A DNA stretch of 64,000 nt. Source: Pseudoduganella ginsengisoli (GTDB taxonomy: Bacteria > Pseudomonadota > Gammaproteobacteria > Burkholderiales > Burkholderiaceae_D). The position numbers and the translations under genes were made by a program. The DNA lies in assembly GCF_009720865.1 (NCBI RefSeq), contig NZ_WNLA01000028.1:1-64000 (forward strand), written 5' to 3'. Below, piece by piece: positions 52,336 to 61,823 of the stretch (within the stretch, counting starts at the first letter, position 1; each line of letters begins with the position of its first letter). The notes beneath the pieces were generated by a model. The model was not told where the DNA came from and did not search any database. It worked only from the letters and a program-made list of their open reading frames with translations.

Positions 52336-53274
52336 ATGCGTTCAATATATAAAGCCCTGTTGTTGGCGGCGCTGGCGCCGCCAGTACTGGCGGCAGACGT
52401 TCCCGCCTTTGTCTACAGCCCTTACCAGCACCTTCCGCCGTTTGCCGCCGGCGGCCAGCCTTTGACGTGGGCGTTTGCCAGCGGCGAATGCGGCGATGAA
52501 CACTGGGGCGGCCAAGGCGGGCAAGCCGTGGCCGACGCCAACGTGCCGGCATTTGCCCAGGCCGGTACCGGCTACATCATTTCCACGGGCGGGCAGGGCA
52601 ACGTCTTCACTTGCGCCACCGATGAAGGCATGGAGCGCTTTATCCGCCGCTATGCTTCGCCGCAATTGATCGGCTTTGATTTCGACATTGAAGCGGAACA
52701 GACGGCGGAACAGATTGCGTCGCTTGCCGCGCGCATCGCCACCGCGCAAAAACACCATCCGCATTTGCGCATGAGTTTTACCGTGGCCACGCTGGCCGCG
52801 TCCGATGGCAGCCACGCCAGTCTCAATCCTACTGCGCAAGCCGTGCTGGCTGCCGTGCGCAAAGCTGGCGTGCAAGGCTATGTATTGAATTTGATGGTGA
52901 TGGATTATGGTCCCGCCGGCAAAAAAGCGTGCGTCGTCAAGAAGGCGCGCTGCGACATGGCGGCGTCCGCGCTGCAGGCGGCGCGCAACGTCCATATCAA
53001 ATACGGCGTGCCGTATGAGCAGATGGAATTGACGGCCATGATCGGCGTGAATGACGTGGTGGAAAACGTGTTGACGCTGCGCGATGCGCAAGCCATGGCG
53101 CAGGGCGTGCGGCGCATGAAACTGGCGGGCCTGCATTACTGGTCGCTGGGCCGGGACAAGCCTTGCGACAAGCCTGTCACCGGCGCCGATGCCACGTGCA
53201 GCACCATGAAAGGCGTGCCGGCCGGCGCCTACCTGCGTACGTTTGCGCAAGCGCTGGGCAAGGTGGCGCCATGA
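52336..53274 (+). CDS. GH18 chitinase-like protein
   Basis: A 312-residue exported glycoside hydrolase. Signal peptide about 1-20 (LLLAALAPPVLAA). The catalytic motif is visible as IGFDFDIEAEQ: D115, D117 and the acid E119 fit the GH18 DxDxE. MSFTVATLAA and NLMVMDYG are also typical, the latter with the M-x-Y-D-like segment. It resembles the Cys-containing single-domain bacterial chitinases without binding modules. It probably cuts chitin oligomers in the periplasm or outside. Its TGA overlaps the next gene (ATGA). Confidence 0.85.
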   Translation: MRSIYKALLLAALAPPVLAADVPAFVYSPYQHLPPFAAGGQPLTWAFASGECGDEHWGGQGGQAVADANVPAFAQAGTGYIISTGGQGNVFTCATDEGMERFIRRYASPQLIGFDFDIEAEQTAEQIASLAARIATAQKHHPHLRMSFTVATLAASDGSHASLNPTAQAVLAAVRKAGVQGYVLNLMVMDYGPAGKKACVVKKARCDMAASALQAARNVHIKYGVPYEQMELTAMIGVNDVVENVLTLRDAQAMAQGVRRMKLAGLHYWSLGRDKPCDKPVTGADATCSTMKGVPAGAYLRTFAQALGKVAP

Positions 53275-54428
53275 CCTTACGGGCCGTGCCGGATACGGGC
53301 AGCATGGCGAAGCCGGCCGGCGCGCGGCGCTATCCGTCGCTGGACGTCCTGCGGGGCTTGACGGTGGCGCTGATGATCATCGTGAATACGCCGGGCGACT
53401 GGAATACCGTGTACGCGCCGCTGCTGCACGCGCAGTGGCATGGCTTTACGCCAACGGACTGGGTTTTCCCCACCTTTTTGTTCGTCGTGGGCAATGCGCT
53501 GAGCTTTGCGCTGCCGAAGTATGCGCAACTGGGCAGCGGCGCCGTGCTGGCCAAGGTGGGCAAGCGCAGCGCGATGATTTTTGTGCTGGGTTTCCTGCTG
53601 TTCTGGTTTCCATTCGTGGCGCCGGACAGCACGGGGCACTGGGGCGTGATCCCGCTGTCCGGCACGCGCATCCCCGGCGTGCTGCAACGGATCGCGCTAT
53701 GCTTTGCGCTGGCGTCCTTGCTGCTGCATTTTGCGAAAGAAGCGGGGGCGTGGCTGTATTGCGCGCTGGCGCTGCCAGCGTACTGGGCTATCCTGGTGCT
53801 GGCGGGCGATTGGACAATGGCCGGCAATGCCGCCGTGAAGTTCGACCTGTGGCTGCTGGGCGAGCGTCACCTGTACCACGGCGAGGGCATTCCATTTGAT
53901 CCCGAAGGGCTGCTGGGCACGATTCCCGCCACCGTCAACGTCATGGCTGGTTATTTCGCGGGCCGCCTGTTCGTGGCAAAAGGCGCAACGTGGGAAACGC
54001 TGGCGCGCCTGATGCTGGCGGGCGTCGCGTGCATTGCCGTGGCGTTGTGCTGGGACCGGGTGCTGCCGTTCAATAAAAAGCTGTGGACGCCGTCATATGC
54101 GCTGCTGACAGTGGGCCTAGATTTGCTGGTGCTGCCCCTGATGATTTATCTGGTGGAAATGCGCGGCGCCGCGGCACGCTGGACGTATTTCTTTGAAGTG
54201 TTTGGCAAGAATACGCTGTTCATTTACCTGCTGTCGGAACTGGCTGTCGTCGTGCTGGTGCGCACGCACGTGGGAGCGCAGGATGCGTATGCGTGGCTGT
54301 ATAGCGTGGCGTTCCAGCCGCTGGCGCCGCCGAAGCTGGCGTCGCTGCTGTTTGCCGTCGCATTCATGCTGGCGTGCTGGCTGGCCGGGTATGTGCTGGA
54401 CCGGCGCAATATCTACATCAAGGTGTAG
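53271..54428 (+). CDS. NagX-type acyltransferase membrane protein (copy 1)
   Basis: A 385-residue inner-membrane protein with about ten helices of the heparan-alpha-glucosaminide N-acetyltransferase-like / DUF5009 group, called NagX in bacterial GlcNAc clusters. The family opening is RRYPSLDVLRGLTVALMIIV followed by NTPGDW, and WVFPTFLFVVGNALSF. The ATG 53271 overlaps the upstream stop, and the C-terminus YVLDRRNIYIKV is as in other family members. Function in GlcNAc uptake or modification is suspected but not established. Confidence 0.83.
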   Translation: MTLRAVPDTGSMAKPAGARRYPSLDVLRGLTVALMIIVNTPGDWNTVYAPLLHAQWHGFTPTDWVFPTFLFVVGNALSFALPKYAQLGSGAVLAKVGKRSAMIFVLGFLLFWFPFVAPDSTGHWGVIPLSGTRIPGVLQRIALCFALASLLLHFAKEAGAWLYCALALPAYWAILVLAGDWTMAGNAAVKFDLWLLGERHLYHGEGIPFDPEGLLGTIPATVNVMAGYFAGRLFVAKGATWETLARLMLAGVACIAVALCWDRVLPFNKKLWTPSYALLTVGLDLLVLPLMIYLVEMRGAAARWTYFFEVFGKNTLFIYLLSELAVVVLVRTHVGAQDAYAWLYSVAFQPLAPPKLASLLFAVAFMLACWLAGYVLDRRNIYIKV

Positions 54429-54430
54429 CG

Positions 54431-55615
54431 ATGGCGGCTTCTGCGCAGCGGCTGGCCAGCCTGGATGCTTTCCGGGGCTTCGTGATCCTGGCCATGATCT
54501 GGGTAAATTACGCTGCCGGCATGCCGAGCATTCCATATTGGCTGGAACATGCGGGGCCGCATGCCGACGGTATCACGGTGCCGGACCTGGTATTTCCCGC
54601 GTTCCTGTTCATGGCCGGCATGGCGCTGCCGCTGGCCTTGCGGCGCGACGCCGCAGGCGGCTTGACGTTGCCGCTGCTGGGCCGCCTGCTATGGCGCGCG
54701 GGCAGCCTGATGGTGGCGGGCGCCGTGATGGCGGAAGCGTGGCGCTATGACGAGGCGGCTGCCTTGCTGCCCCGCGCGCTGTATTTCACGCTGTTTTACT
54801 GCGCGATGCTGCTGTTGTGGCGGCAGGCGCCTGAACGCGGCCGGGTATTCTGGCTGGGTGCTGCACTGATGGGAATAGTGCTCGTGCTTTTTCGCGGCAA
54901 GGTGTCGGGCGATGCGCCGTCGCCGTACTTGCAGCACAGCTGGTGGGGCATACTTGGCATGATAGGCTGGGCGTATCTGGTGTGCGGCGTCCTGTATTTG
55001 CTGGTGCGCGGGCAAGACGCTGCGCTGTGGGGCTGCCTGTTGCTGCTGCTGGCGCTCTACATGGGCGGCACCGATGGCTGGCTGCCCGTTCCTGCCGTCG
55101 TGCAGGATTTCGTCAATGTGCCGCAAGTACTGGGTTCCACGGCGGCCAACGTCATGGCGGGCGTGCTGGCAGGGCGGCTGTTGCTGGCGGCGCAGCCGGC
55201 CGCGCCATCCCGCGCAATCTGGCCGCTGGTGGCGCTGGCGCTCATATTGTTTGCCGCGGGCCTGCTGCTGCGTCCCTTTTATGGCATCAATAAAATCCAC
55301 GCGACGGCGCCGTACACGCTGGTCTGTTCAGGCATCACGCTGGCGCTGTTCGTGCAGTTCTACTGGCTGTGCGACGTACAGGGCTGGCGCCGCTGGTGCG
55401 CATGGCTGCTGCCTGCCGGCGGCAATGCACTGTTTGCGTATATCGTGCCGGACGTGTGGGAGCAACTGGCGGCGCTGCTGCATGTGCCACGGTTCTGGTG
55501 GCCGTTCTGGCAGCAGGGCGGGATGGCCGGCTTGTTCAATGCCGCTGTGCTGTCGCTGGCCATGATCGGGCTGACGGCGCTGGCAAGCCGCGCGGGCTTG
55601 AAATTGAAGATGTAA
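54431..55615 (+). CDS. NagX-type acyltransferase membrane protein (copy 2, divergent)
   Basis: A 394-residue inner-membrane protein of the same family as its neighbour but clearly divergent: it begins RLASLDAFRGFVILAMIWVN and has PDLVFPAFLFMAGMALPLAL. It starts two bases after the preceding stop, so the two are co-translated. Two non-identical family members in tandem suggest a hetero-oligomer or two substrates. Confidence 0.8.
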   Translation: MAASAQRLASLDAFRGFVILAMIWVNYAAGMPSIPYWLEHAGPHADGITVPDLVFPAFLFMAGMALPLALRRDAAGGLTLPLLGRLLWRAGSLMVAGAVMAEAWRYDEAAALLPRALYFTLFYCAMLLLWRQAPERGRVFWLGAALMGIVLVLFRGKVSGDAPSPYLQHSWWGILGMIGWAYLVCGVLYLLVRGQDAALWGCLLLLLALYMGGTDGWLPVPAVVQDFVNVPQVLGSTAANVMAGVLAGRLLLAAQPAAPSRAIWPLVALALILFAAGLLLRPFYGINKIHATAPYTLVCSGITLALFVQFYWLCDVQGWRRWCAWLLPAGGNALFAYIVPDVWEQLAALLHVPRFWWPFWQQGGMAGLFNAAVLSLAMIGLTALASRAGLKLKM

Positions 55616-55623
55616 AGGCGTAA

Positions 55624-55661
55624 AAAAGCCGCCGGGCGCACAGGGCGCCGCGGCGGCTTTT
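55624..55661. terminator. Bidirectional terminator
   Basis: An 11-bp stem AAAAGCCGCCG / CGGCGGCTTTT (55624-55634, 55651-55661), with an inner GGCGC/GCGCC, between the plus-strand NagX pair and the minus-strand TPR gene. T-runs flank it on both strands. Confidence 0.85.
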
Positions 55662-55683
55662 CCAAGACGGTAGCCTCGCGATA

Positions 55684-56982
55684 TTACTTGGCTGCGGTGG
55701 CGGCTGCCGGACGGTTCGCCCACATGGTCCAGTAGCGCGCCAGGTCGCCGCGGCCATCGGCCGGGTTCACCGTGGCCAGGACTTTGGCGGCTTCCTCTTT
55801 TTTGCCAGCCATCGCATACGCATAGCCCAGGCGCAGTTTCGCGTCTTCAGGGTTTTTCGCGATGCCCTTGGCAACACCTTTCTGCATCAAGTCCAGGCCC
55901 TTGTCGAACTGGCCCATGGTCACGTAGATGTAACCCAGGTTGACCAGGCCCACGCCGTCTTTCGACTTCATGGCGGCGGCAATGCCGCTGTCGATGTTTT
56001 TCGCATCGTCAGCCGCGTTCTTGTTGGCCTTGTCGCGCAGCGCCTTGTGCTTGGCTGCATCCGGGCCGGTGCCCAGCACGCCCTGTTCAAAGCCCATGTC
56101 CAGCGCTGCCTTGGCTTCCGTGAAGAAGCCGGCCTGCAAGTCCAGTTCCGCCAGTTCCAGCAAGTCGTCGCCTTCCATCTTCGGCAGCACGGCTTTTTTC
56201 AGGCGCATGGTATCGATGTCCAGGCGCATGTTGTAGCCATCTTTGCCGCGGGTACGGTTGATCAGTTCACCCCACAGCGCTTCGGTCGGGTGGTACTTGA
56301 CCATCAGCTCCAGGCCATTCATGTAAACGTTCTTGTCCTTGGTGACGGCGCCGGCGCTTTGCAGCAGCTTCAGCACGTCGGCGCTCGGCACTTCGCCAGC
56401 CTGCTCATTGGCCGCGACGTCCTTGCGGGTTTCGGTGATCACGCTGGCGTAGTCATTCTTCAGGTACAGTGCGCGCAGGATGGTCAGGCGGTGTTTCTTG
56501 GTATCGCCCGATTCCGCGCCATAGCGGTTGAACCAGGTGATGGCTTTGTCATAATCCTTTTGGCGGAAGTTGGTTTCAGCTACCGCTTCCATGAAATTCA
56601 GCTTGTCGCGCTGCGACAGGCGGCCCGAATCCAGCATGGCTTCCAACGCTGGCAGCAGCATCGCGTTGTCGCCGCTGGCCGAGCCCACGCGCACGCGCGC
56701 ATCGTTGAGAATGAAGGTTTCAAACGGGGTCAGGTTAGGCAGCGCGGCAGCCTGGTCGATACGGCTTTTCGCTTCCGTGAAATTCTTCGCATCCACCAAA
56801 TCCTTGAATGGTTTCGGCTCGAGCAGCTTGTACATTTCTGGACGAATCGTTTCCTGTTTTGGCGCTTCAGCTGGTTTTTCTTCAGCCGCCATCACAGGAG
56901 ACATGCCAACCATGGCCGGCGCAAAATTCAGGCCGAGAACGGCTGCGAGCAGGCTGGTACGTGCGAAACGGAACTTGGTCAT
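55684..56982 (-). CDS. Exported TPR-like repeat protein
   Basis: A 432-residue protein with a signal peptide (about 1-32, ending PVMAA) and a mostly helical mature part. Degenerate TPR-like helices include NFRQKDYDKAITWFNRYG, LAELDLQAGFFTEAKAALDM and LGYIYVTMGQFDKGLDLMQK. Such periplasmic scaffolds mediate protein contacts. I do not recognise a specific family. It is between the NagX pair and the ABC operon but has its own transcript. Confidence 0.7.
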   Translation of the reverse strand: MTKFRFARTSLLAAVLGLNFAPAMVGMSPVMAAEEKPAEAPKQETIRPEMYKLLEPKPFKDLVDAKNFTEAKSRIDQAAALPNLTPFETFILNDARVRVGSASGDNAMLLPALEAMLDSGRLSQRDKLNFMEAVAETNFRQKDYDKAITWFNRYGAESGDTKKHRLTILRALYLKNDYASVITETRKDVAANEQAGEVPSADVLKLLQSAGAVTKDKNVYMNGLELMVKYHPTEALWGELINRTRGKDGYNMRLDIDTMRLKKAVLPKMEGDDLLELAELDLQAGFFTEAKAALDMGFEQGVLGTGPDAAKHKALRDKANKNAADDAKNIDSGIAAAMKSKDGVGLVNLGYIYVTMGQFDKGLDLMQKGVAKGIAKNPEDAKLRLGYAYAMAGKKEEAAKVLATVNPADGRGDLARYWTMWANRPAAATAAK

Positions 56983-57077
56983 CGAGGTTACCCTTCATTC
57001 AGTCGAAAACAAACAGATATTGTCCCACAAAATAGCAGTTATGCTGAAATGTGACGTGCGCGGCATTTTAACGTCTG

Positions 57078-58205
57078 TTAAGCGGCGCTGGTGGACAGTT
57101 CATCGTGCAGCAACGTGTTACCGTTTGTATCAAACAGCAGGCAGCGCTGCGGCGGCAGGCGTAATGTTGCATGGCTGCCGGGCGCCGGCGGCGCCTGTTC
57201 GGACAGGTAGCGCACGGCCACCATGTCACCGGCGCCAGCGATGCGCACATACACGATGGCCTGGTCGCCAAGGAATTCCACGTGGCCCACGGTGACGGGC
57301 AGCAAGCCCGCCTCGCCGGTTCCCGGCGGCAGCAACACCGCATGTTCCGGCCGTACGCCCAGTGTCAAGCGCGTGCCGCGCGTGACATCGCCACCGGCCG
57401 CGGCAACTTCCGCCACGTCGCCGGATGGCAGGCGCACGGCGATGAAATCCGGTGCGCTGGCCAAGGCTTCCACCTGCAGGAAATTCATCTTGGGCGAACC
57501 CAGGAACCCCGCCACGAACAGGTTGGCGGGCCGGTGATACAGTTCCAGCGGCGTTCCCACCTGTTCAATGCGCCCGCCGGAAAACACGGCAATGCGGTCG
57601 CCCAGGGTCATGGCTTCCACCTGGTCGTGGGTCACGTAAATCATCGTCGTGCCCAATTCCTCGTGCAGGCGGCTCAGTTCCACGCGCATTTGCACGCGCA
57701 GGCTGGCGTCCAGGTTGGACAGCGGCTCGTCAAATAAAAACACGTCCGGCTTGCGCACGATGGCGCGGCCGATCGCGACGCGCTGGCGCTGGCCGCCTGA
57801 CAAATCTTTCGGCTTGCGCTGCAGGTACGGCGTCAATTGCAGCGTATCGGCGACCCGCTCGACGGCGGCCTTGATTCCGGCAGGTTTGTGCCCCGCCAGT
57901 TTCAGCGCAAACGCCATGTTGTCGAACACCGTCATGTGCGGGTACAGCGCATATGACTGGAACACCATGGCGATGCCGCGCTCACTCGGGGCAATTTCAT
58001 TGGCCAGCTTGCCGCCGATGCGCAGTTCACCGGCCGTGATGGATTCCAGCCCCGCGATCATGCGCAGCAAGGTGGACTTGCCGCAGCCGGACGGGCCGAC
58101 AAACACGATGAATTCACCGTCGCTGATATCGAGGTCGACGCCGTGGATCACCGTGTGCTTGCCGTCGTAGCGTTTGACGACGCCGTGCAGGGAAACTGCA
58201 GCCAT
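57078..58205 (-). CDS. Sugar ABC transporter ATPase (UgpC/MsmK type)
   Basis: A 375-residue cytoplasmic ATPase powering the carbohydrate importer encoded upstream. Walker A is GPSGCGKST, the signature LSGGQRQRVAIGRA and Walker B FLFDEPLSNLD, followed by the regulatory OB-fold (TOBE) domain, RIEQVGTPLELYHRPANLFV. Such MalK-like proteins often serve several sugar ABC systems. It is the last gene of the minus-strand operon, two bases after the AmpG-like gene. Confidence 0.92.
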   Translation of the reverse strand: MAAVSLHGVVKRYDGKHTVIHGVDLDISDGEFIVFVGPSGCGKSTLLRMIAGLESITAGELRIGGKLANEIAPSERGIAMVFQSYALYPHMTVFDNMAFALKLAGHKPAGIKAAVERVADTLQLTPYLQRKPKDLSGGQRQRVAIGRAIVRKPDVFLFDEPLSNLDASLRVQMRVELSRLHEELGTTMIYVTHDQVEAMTLGDRIAVFSGGRIEQVGTPLELYHRPANLFVAGFLGSPKMNFLQVEALASAPDFIAVRLPSGDVAEVAAAGGDVTRGTRLTLGVRPEHAVLLPPGTGEAGLLPVTVGHVEFLGDQAIVYVRIAGAGDMVAVRYLSEQAPPAPGSHATLRLPPQRCLLFDTNGNTLLHDELSTSAA

Positions 58206-58207
58206 CG

Positions 58208-59512
58208 TCAGCCCGCCTCCGCTACAGCGGGGGTTTCATTGGGCTGCTCATTTGCCTGCAGCGGCTCCATCGTAATGCATTGCGACAGCACGGCCACCGG
58301 AATGGCCGCCAGCAGCACCCACAGGAAGAATTGCTGGTAGCCCAGCGCCACTTGCACGTCGCCGCTGATCCAGCGGAACAGCACGAAGCCCAGCTGCATG
58401 AAGCCGGTGGAAAACGCGTAATGGGCCGTCTGGTATTTGCCGGGGGCGACCACCTGCATCATGTACAAAATCACGCCGACAAAACCGAAGCCATAGCCAA
58501 ACATTTCCACGCTGAGCGCCGCGCCAATCAAGGTCAGGTCGGACGGCAGCGCATGCGACAGGTAATAAAACACGAGGTTCGGCAAGTTCATGGCGAGGAT
58601 CAGGAACAGGATCGCGCGCTTGAGGCTGAGCCAGGACGTGAAGTAGCCGCCCATGACCGAGCCGACCAGGAACGCAATGGTGCCACTGGTGCCGTACACG
58701 GCGCCCACTTCCGCCGTGGTCAGCCCCAACCCGCCTTTGTCGAGCGTTTCGCGAAGGAACAGCGGGCCGATGGTTTGCACTTGCGCTTCGCCGGCGCGGA
58801 ACAGGATGATGAAGATGATCGAGATCCAGATGCCAGGCTTGCGGAAGTAATCAACGATCACTTCGCGCAGCGTACGCGCTACTCCGGACACCGTATGGTC
58901 ATCCATGCGTGCATTGGGGCTGACCGGCAGCGCCCACGCGTTGTATCCGCCCAGTGCGCACATGGTCAAACCCAGAATGCCGAAAATAACAGTCCATGCG
59001 GACGTGACACCCTGGCTTTTTTCCAGGTAGCCCGCCAGCATCAGCATGCCGCCCTGGGCCATGAAGCGGCCGGCGTTGTAAAACGTGCCCTGCCAGCCGG
59101 CATATTGCGCCTGTTCTTTCTTGGACAGGGACGCCATGTACAAGCCATCGCATGAGATATCGTGCGTGGCGCACGAGAAGGCGGCGAGAAACAGGACGGC
59201 AATGCAGGCGCTGAGCCAGAACGGGAATTGCAAGGCCAGCGCCACCAGGCCCAGGCTCACGCCGCCCAGCAATTGCAGGCAAACGATCACCACCTTCTTG
59301 CTCGGCGCCAGTTCCAGGAAGGGACTCCACAACGGCTTGAAGATCCATGCCGCGCCAAGAAACGCCAGCCAGTGCGTAATCTCGTCATTCGACATGTGCA
59401 TGCTCTTCATCATCTGGCCAAAGACCAGCGCGATGGCGAAATAGGGCAACCCCGACGCCAGGTACAGCGAAGGGATCCACTTCAGTGGCATGTTGCGGCG
59501 TGCGGCTTCCAT
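58208..59512 (-). CDS. AmpG-like MFS permease
   Basis: A 434-residue inner-membrane protein with about 12 helices. The opening LKWIPSLYLASGLPYFAIAL and the block ISCDGLYMASLSKKEQAQYA with GWQGTFYNAGRF match the AmpG family, which imports GlcNAc-anhydroMurNAc muropeptides. Its position between the GH3 hexosaminidase and the ABC ATPase suggests uptake of GlcNAc-containing disaccharides or of peptidoglycan fragments. ATG 59512 has AAGGAG at ideal spacing; the longer frame overlaps the hexosaminidase gene. Confidence 0.85.
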   Translation of the reverse strand: MEAARRNMPLKWIPSLYLASGLPYFAIALVFGQMMKSMHMSNDEITHWLAFLGAAWIFKPLWSPFLELAPSKKVVIVCLQLLGGVSLGLVALALQFPFWLSACIAVLFLAAFSCATHDISCDGLYMASLSKKEQAQYAGWQGTFYNAGRFMAQGGMLMLAGYLEKSQGVTSAWTVIFGILGLTMCALGGYNAWALPVSPNARMDDHTVSGVARTLREVIVDYFRKPGIWISIIFIILFRAGEAQVQTIGPLFLRETLDKGGLGLTTAEVGAVYGTSGTIAFLVGSVMGGYFTSWLSLKRAILFLILAMNLPNLVFYYLSHALPSDLTLIGAALSVEMFGYGFGFVGVILYMMQVVAPGKYQTAHYAFSTGFMQLGFVLFRWISGDVQVALGYQQFFLWVLLAAIPVAVLSQCITMEPLQANEQPNETPAVAEAG

Positions 59513-59523
59513 TATCGTTCTCC

Positions 59524-61011
59524 TTATTTGAAGCCTGGTACCGGGCACACGCCGGTGGCTTCCAGTTCGCCGGACAGCCATGCATTGATGGCGTCCAGCG
59601 CGGGCGCGGCAAAGCCATACGTCATCAGGGCTGGTGCGTCGATGTCCAGCGCCTGGTACGGATTCCACAGCGCCAGGTGCAGGTGGGGACGCCATGTGGC
59701 GCGCGGATTGGCGCCGTAACGCAGGCGCGACGTTGATGCCAGGATCGTGTAGCGGCCGTCGTTCGGCAGCGCGCGCCAGTCAAACGTATCGGCATCGGCA
59801 AACGTTACGAGATCCACGTCATACAGGCGGCCCAGCGATTCCGCGACTTTGGCGGCTGGCACACCAGCTTCCGACACGCCGTCGCTGACCACGTCCTGTC
59901 GCACCACCAGCCGTACTTTCGCTCCGGCGGCCGGGCGCTGGGGATTGCCGCGCGCCGTCAGGCTGCGGCGCCAGCCTTCCGCCATGACGGCGCGGTCGGC
60001 GGCATCTTCCTTGTACGAGCGGGCCTTGCATGGATACGCTTGCGCCAGCGCGCCCAGGCGGGCCAGGCGCTCGTCGATGCCTGTCTGCGGCAGGGTATTG
60101 TCGGCCAGCGCATTGGCAATCGCAGTCAGGGTTTCCTCCTGCGTTTCGCGGGTGCCCAGCGCCATCACCATGTCGGCGCCGGCGGCCAGCGCGCGCACTG
60201 CCGCGTTGCCGACGCCATAACGGCCTGCAATGGCGTGCATGTCCATGCCGTCCGTGATGATGACGCCCTTGTAATTCCAGCGCTGGCGCAGGATGCCGTC
60301 CAAAATCGCAGGCGACATGGTGGCTGGATTATCCGGATCGATGGCGGGATAAACGATATGTGCCGTCATCATGGCCGGTGCGCTCGGCGCGGCAATGCGG
60401 AACGGGCGGAATTCAAAGTTTTCCAGCTGCGCCAAAGGCTTGTCCACGGTCGGCAAATCGCGGTGCGAATCCACGTGGGTATCGCCATGGCCGGGGAAGT
60501 GCTTGACGCAGCACGCGACGCCTTCCGCATGGCTGCCGGCCATCCACGCCATGGCCAGTTCGGCTGCGCGCGCAGGTTCGGCGCCGAACGAGCGCTCGGC
60601 AATGACGGGGTTGTGCGGGTTGTTGTTCAAGTCCAGCACGGGCGCGAAATTCCAGTTGAAGCCTAGCGACTTGACGGCGCGCGCCACGGCGGCGCCCGTG
60701 CGGTGGCACAAGTCGGTATCGTCGGCGGCGCCCAGGCCCATCGCCGCCGGCGGCGCCGGCACCCACGTCGAGCGCACCACGGCGCCGCCTTCCTGGTCAA
60801 TGGCAATCAGCGCTTCCGGGCCCATGATGGCGCGCAAGTCCGCCGTCAGCTTGGACAATTGTTCCGAGTCGGTCATATTGGCGCGGAACAGGCACACGCC
60901 GCGGATGCCGTTGCGGCGGATGAAATCGGCCGTGTCGCCATCGAGTTCCGTGCCGGGGAAACGGATCATGATCAATTGTCCGGCGATCTTGCGTAAATCC
61001 TGGTGTGTCAT
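59524..61011 (-). CDS. GH3 beta-N-acetylhexosaminidase (NagZ-like)
   Basis: A 495-residue glycoside hydrolase removing GlcNAc from oligosaccharides. Visible are IDQEGGAVVRS, NFAPVLDLN, KHFPGHGDT (170-178), the catalytic dyad loop DSH (181-183), and the nucleophile D254 in VIITDGMDM. It has no signal peptide, so it acts in the cytoplasm on imported substrate. It carries about 150 residues more than E. coli NagZ, like the two-domain Bacillus type. It overlaps the permease gene (ATGA). In this operon it probably splits chitooligosaccharides; a recycling role is also possible. Confidence 0.9.
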   Translation of the reverse strand: MTHQDLRKIAGQLIMIRFPGTELDGDTADFIRRNGIRGVCLFRANMTDSEQLSKLTADLRAIMGPEALIAIDQEGGAVVRSTWVPAPPAAMGLGAADDTDLCHRTGAAVARAVKSLGFNWNFAPVLDLNNNPHNPVIAERSFGAEPARAAELAMAWMAGSHAEGVACCVKHFPGHGDTHVDSHRDLPTVDKPLAQLENFEFRPFRIAAPSAPAMMTAHIVYPAIDPDNPATMSPAILDGILRQRWNYKGVIITDGMDMHAIAGRYGVGNAAVRALAAGADMVMALGTRETQEETLTAIANALADNTLPQTGIDERLARLGALAQAYPCKARSYKEDAADRAVMAEGWRRSLTARGNPQRPAAGAKVRLVVRQDVVSDGVSEAGVPAAKVAESLGRLYDVDLVTFADADTFDWRALPNDGRYTILASTSRLRYGANPRATWRPHLHLALWNPYQALDIDAPALMTYGFAAPALDAINAWLSGELEATGVCPVPGFK

Positions 61012-61823
61012 TTCACTGCTCCATCCATGCCGCGCATGAAGTATCGTTGAGTAAAGAGGAAGGCCGCCAATGTCGGCAACACTGTGAGCACCGTGCCCGC
61101 TGCAATGACACGGGTGCTGGAGCCGAAGGTGCCGCGCAAATACAGTACGCCCACCGACAGCGGAAATTCATCAGGCTTGCTCATCACGATCGATGGCCAG
61201 ATATATTCGTTCCATGCTTCCACCGCCGTCAGGATGCCGACCGTGGCCAGCCACGGCGCCACCAGCGGTAGCATGATGCGGGTGAAGATGATCCATTCGG
61301 ACGCGCCATCCACGCGCGCCGCGTCGATCAGGTCCTGCGGCACTTCTTCAAACGCCTGCTTCAGCAGCAGGATGGCGACAGCCGTCACCACGTTCGGCAG
61401 AATCACGCCGGCATATGTATCGACGAGGGACAATTTCGTGACCGTGATGAAGTTGACGAGGAAATTGACTTCCGATGGCAGCACCATGGTGGCGAGAATC
61501 AGGCCAAAGACCAGTTGCCGTCCCTTGAAGCGCAGGCGCGCCAGCGGATAGGCCGCCATTGAACACAGCACCAGTTTCCAGAACACGGTGAAGGCGGCAA
61601 TCAGTACGGAATTCTTGAAGAATGCGAAAAACGGAATGACGCGGAACGCTTCTTCAAAATTCGCCAGCGACGGCGACTTGGGCCAGAACGTGGGCGGAAA
61701 TGCAAAGATATTGCCTTCCGTGGACAGGGCCGTGACGACAGTCCACCAGAATGGGAACACGCATACCAGCGCGATGGCGCACAAGGCCAAGTAGTGCAGG
61801 GCAGTCGAGGCGCGTTTGTTCAT
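61008..61823 (-). CDS. Carbohydrate ABC transporter permease (MalG type)
   Basis: A 271-residue inner-membrane permease with six helices. The EAA loop appears as DAARVDGASEWIIFTRIMLP, which docks to the ATPase. I take ATG 61823, which overlaps the stop of the MalF-type gene (ATGA) and has GGGGAAGAA upstream; a longer frame to 61853 is unlikely. It partners with the MalF-type permease and the sugar-binding protein upstream. Confidence 0.9.
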   Translation of the reverse strand: MNKRASTALHYLALCAIALVCVFPFWWTVVTALSTEGNIFAFPPTFWPKSPSLANFEEAFRVIPFFAFFKNSVLIAAFTVFWKLVLCSMAAYPLARLRFKGRQLVFGLILATMVLPSEVNFLVNFITVTKLSLVDTYAGVILPNVVTAVAILLLKQAFEEVPQDLIDAARVDGASEWIIFTRIMLPLVAPWLATVGILTAVEAWNEYIWPSIVMSKPDEFPLSVGVLYLRGTFGSSTRVIAAGTVLTVLPTLAAFLFTQRYFMRGMDGAVK

